Assembly: GCA_964034945.1 (NCBI GenBank)
Contig: OZ035961.1
Coordinates: 13,037,501 to 13,101,500, forward strand
Length of the DNA stretch: 64,000 nucleotides
Origin: Chrysopilus asiliformis
Taxonomy: Eukaryota > Arthropoda > Insecta > Diptera > Rhagionidae
Direction of reading: 5' to 3'
The position numbers were made by a program, and so were the translations under genes. The notes beneath the pieces are model-generated. The model was not told the origin of the DNA and ran no database searches. It saw only the letters and a list, made by a program, of their open reading frames with translations. This document shows, one piece after another, positions 62,187-64,000 of the stretch. The number at the start of each line of letters is the position of its first letter. Position 1 is the stretch's first letter.

Positions 62187-63015
62187 CTAGAAGTATGCGA
62201 TAAAAAAATTTTTACAAGTGATTTAAATTCTTTAGAACAAATATTACACATGTGAGACTGCTCGTTTGAATGCACCAAATGCTCGTGTTTTATATCGATC
62301 GTGTCCTCCATAGGATTTGCATTCGTTTTTAATGCTTGATATCGCAGCATACTGCATCCCATTACACGGCTTACACATCCTCCACATAACAATTTGTTTC
62401 CTCTGTCGTAATCCGAAGGCTAAAAAAACATGGAATAAGTTTCGTCTTTTATAAACGACCCTAAATACTCACTGATATCCCAACAATTTCCTCAAATATG
62501 TTGCTCAGTTTTTCCACGTAGTCTACGTCCAATTCGAAAGTTATATCACTGAAAATATCAGACATCTCATCATCATAACCCATGCAAATCAGGCACTGTG
62601 GTTGAGTCTCGTTTTCCCACTTTATTATTTGTCCTGAATTATTCCCTGCGTTATTATTTTGCAGATTCTGCGTTTCAGTAATTTTTCGGTGAGCCTCTTC
62701 TGCTTGCCGACGCAGTAAAAATAAGTCTTGCAGGCGTGAAAAACAGTCTCCACAAACGAATCTCGAGAGCTCATCATCCGCAGATATCTAACAAGTAAAA
62801 TTCAAATTTCTCTGTCTAAATTAATTGATATCAAGTATAGTAACCTTGATTCCTGTTTTCATAATAAACGATTCAAAAGTGGACTGCAGTTTATCTTCAT
62901 TTTCCTCGATTTCCTTGAAACACTGAAGCATATCAAACATGTTTTGATCCTCGTAACACTGACAAATTCTACAATATCCTGTCCATTCGGACTTTATTTC
63001 TACTGTTGCTGACAT
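60535..63015 (-). CDS. ZAD-ZAD-Tigger transposase fusion candidate, paralog D
   Basis: Exons 1 (62845-63015) and 2 (62473-62787) match the other paralogs. Exon 3 starts at 62419 and, unspliced, runs to a stop at 62117. Both ZADs keep all cysteines (CRIC/CGDC, CLIC/CGGC). Two in-frame deletions and a break near 62205-62216 remove nearly all zinc fingers, leaving one partial finger. A GT-AG intron at 62187-62247 (61 nt; acceptor preceded by a T-rich tract, TACTTCTAG) would join codon T|TA in frame to a 60535-62186 exon, giving 2310 nt and 769 aa. Seen: frames, sites, lengths. Known: ZADs dimerise; Tigger/CENP-B N-termini bind DNA. Inferred: a host-transposase fusion. Exon 1 has a weaker donor (GTTACT) than its paralogs. 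Alternatives: a truncated two-ZAD protein of about 262 aa next to a separate dead transposase, or a pseudogene. No stop interrupts any predicted exon. Confidence 0.55.
62187..62247 (-). other. Proposed 61-nt intron joining ZAD exon to transposase exon
   Basis: The donor is GTAATA after CACATGT and the acceptor is CGCATACTTCTAG, preceded by a run of seven T. The length matches the family's other introns (52-57 nt). The exon upstream leaves one base (T) and the exon downstream supplies TA, so Leu bridges the join and the transposase frame continues. The donor is weak. The donor sequence also exists in paralogs B and C as ordinary coding DNA, so it would be a recruited cryptic site. Confidence 0.45.
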
Positions 63016-63230
63016 TTTACTTTTGAGACTCAATTCCTACTCAGTATTAATGCACACGACTATACGTTTCACGCTCATTCAAAACAATCGCAAAAACTGT
63101 TCTAACAATATTTGAATATGGTGCATTTGACAGTATCACATTGTTTATAATCATTGTATTTTTCTACATGTTTAATAATTAAAACTGAATATACGGGAAA
63201 CAAATGTTTTTTCGTTCAAAAATAAAGTCA

Positions 63231-63279
63231 AACTTAAAAGTTGTCAAAATGTTTCGCCGGATTGTCTTCCATTTCGCCA
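63231..63279 (-). promoter_or_regulatory. Shared upstream box of the ZAD cluster (D)
   Basis: AGTTGTCAAAATGTTTCGCC then TTGTCTTCCATTTCGCC aligns with the boxes of A and C. The E-box core is lost. It lies about 220 bp upstream of the D start codon. Confidence 0.4.
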
Positions 63280-64000
63280 TAAATGGCTGGCGGGCAAGAA
63301 ATTTAAATTCCATTTATAAAAGATCTGGTGATTTTTAGACAAATAACAAACCCTAGTCAGTCTGACAAGAAATGTTGAAAGAAATTATACTACATTTACT
63401 TTCTTGTAAGTAGTATAAAAGTATTTCTTATTCTTTATGGAAGTCTAAAACCCTTAAATATATTAACATCGTTTACCTTTAAATCGAGCCATTTTATAAT
63501 TTACAGATTTTGCTTAAAATACAGTTACTATTATACGAAAACGAATGCAAAATAAAAACAGTAGTAGTAAATGAAAAGAACTTCTTTATTTTGACAAACG
63601 ATAAAATAGATCTAAATTACTCTCAAGTATATATTCATTTTCAATTAAAAAAACTAATTTTCTCCAGTTTAATGCCGAACTCGAATGGTCTGCCCTTTTC
63701 GCTCGAAAATTGTACTATCTAGATTTAAAATAAGAGGCGATTTTTTTATTATCTTAGCTAAAAGAACTCTGAACGCTCTGATCGACCATCTACCCGTTCT
63801 TTTTTTGCTCGGAGTTATCCGAGAACTTTTAACTGTGTCCCATAATTCAATCGTTGAGTGCTTTTGGTGAAAAATTTTATAGCGGACAATGGCAGGCCTT
63901 CTTTTTTGCAACCCTAAAATATGCATCAACATTCATCATCGAGCTCAAAGATATGACGTTTACCGATATTGCCCACCATAAATCGAACCTCAAAATCCTC
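63280..64000. other. Distal flank of the ZAD cluster
   Basis: No host gene. The last part carries a possible Tc1-like fragment, listed separately. Confidence 0.5.
63669..63932 (-). pseudogene. Possible Tc1-like transposase N-terminal remnant
   Basis: The minus-strand frame includes IVRYKIFHQKHSTIELWD, KKRTGRWS and LLAKIIKKSPLI, in the order helix-turn-helix, GRPR-like hook and second helix-turn-helix of Tc1 transposases, but strongly diverged (GRWS in place of GRPR). It reaches toward the window edge. Low certainty. Confidence 0.3.

Noticed and set aside
62187..62215. 29-nt intron using GTAAAA at 62215
   Set aside because: Too short for splicing compared with the 52-61 nt introns here.
62187..62374. 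Alternative donor GTAAGC at 62374 for the fusion
   Set aside because: A better donor by sequence, but joined to the same acceptor in phase 0 it gives an immediate TAA.

Overview
The window looks like nuclear DNA of a fly (Diptera), from a draft assembly: it is AT-rich, carries a 200-base N gap, and has very short introns (52-61 nt) in a zinc-finger gene family with ZAD domains, an arthropod-specific domain. The organism call is inference. All convincing host genes lie on the minus strand.

Layout. (1) 1-13 kb: no host gene; a dispersed repeat family, a nested inverted-repeat element, two oppositely oriented, internally deleted Tc1/mariner-superfamily elements, and a 122-bp MITE with perfect 30-bp ends. 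(2) 13.4-31.3 kb: the homeobox gene Hmx in three coding exons whose splice phases join exactly into a 385-residue protein with an eh1-like repressor motif and an HMX homeodomain. Its 13.2-kb and 3.5-kb introns hold several MITEs and a foldback. (3) 31.3-51 kb: upstream and intergenic DNA with the gap, a (CTTCTCC)n array, a (CT)n tract beside a non-LTR retrotransposon tail, a 371-bp foldback, MITEs, and few ORFs I can support. (4) 51.4-63.0 kb: a head-to-tail cluster of four paralogous minus-strand genes (called A-D here). A, B and C encode two ZAD domains followed by 11 zinc fingers. The two ZADs of each protein carry an intron at the same relative position, which suggests an internal ZAD+intron duplication.

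The main discovery candidate is the fourth paralog, D (60535-63015). It keeps both ZADs with all eight zinc-binding cysteines, but most of the finger array is gone. In its place, on the same strand, is an uninterrupted reading frame of more than 530 codons for a Tigger/pogo (CENP-B/jerky type) transposase. That frame has no ATG at its N-terminus. One 61-nt GT-AG intron (62187-62247) would join the ZAD frame to it in phase and give a 769-residue ZAD-ZAD-transposase protein. Two of the three catalytic Asp positions are Ser and His. This is what a domesticated host-transposase fusion gene would look like, an insect parallel to KRAB-transposase fusions of vertebrates. The splice and the expression are inferred, not shown. 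A 1.06-kb piggyBac derivative with perfect TIRs and TTAA duplications sits 86 bp beyond its stop codon, and a Tigger-type MITE lies in Hmx intron 1.

How the genes might work together: Hmx is a developmental transcription factor. The ZAD cluster is a locally expanding set of DNA-binding regulators whose ZADs mediate dimerisation. Member D may have swapped zinc fingers for a transposase DNA-binding domain. The four share an upstream box with an E-box palindrome, suggesting common promoter architecture. Limits: no alignments, expression data or databases were available; exon boundaries come from reading frame, GT-AG sites and comparison among the paralogs.
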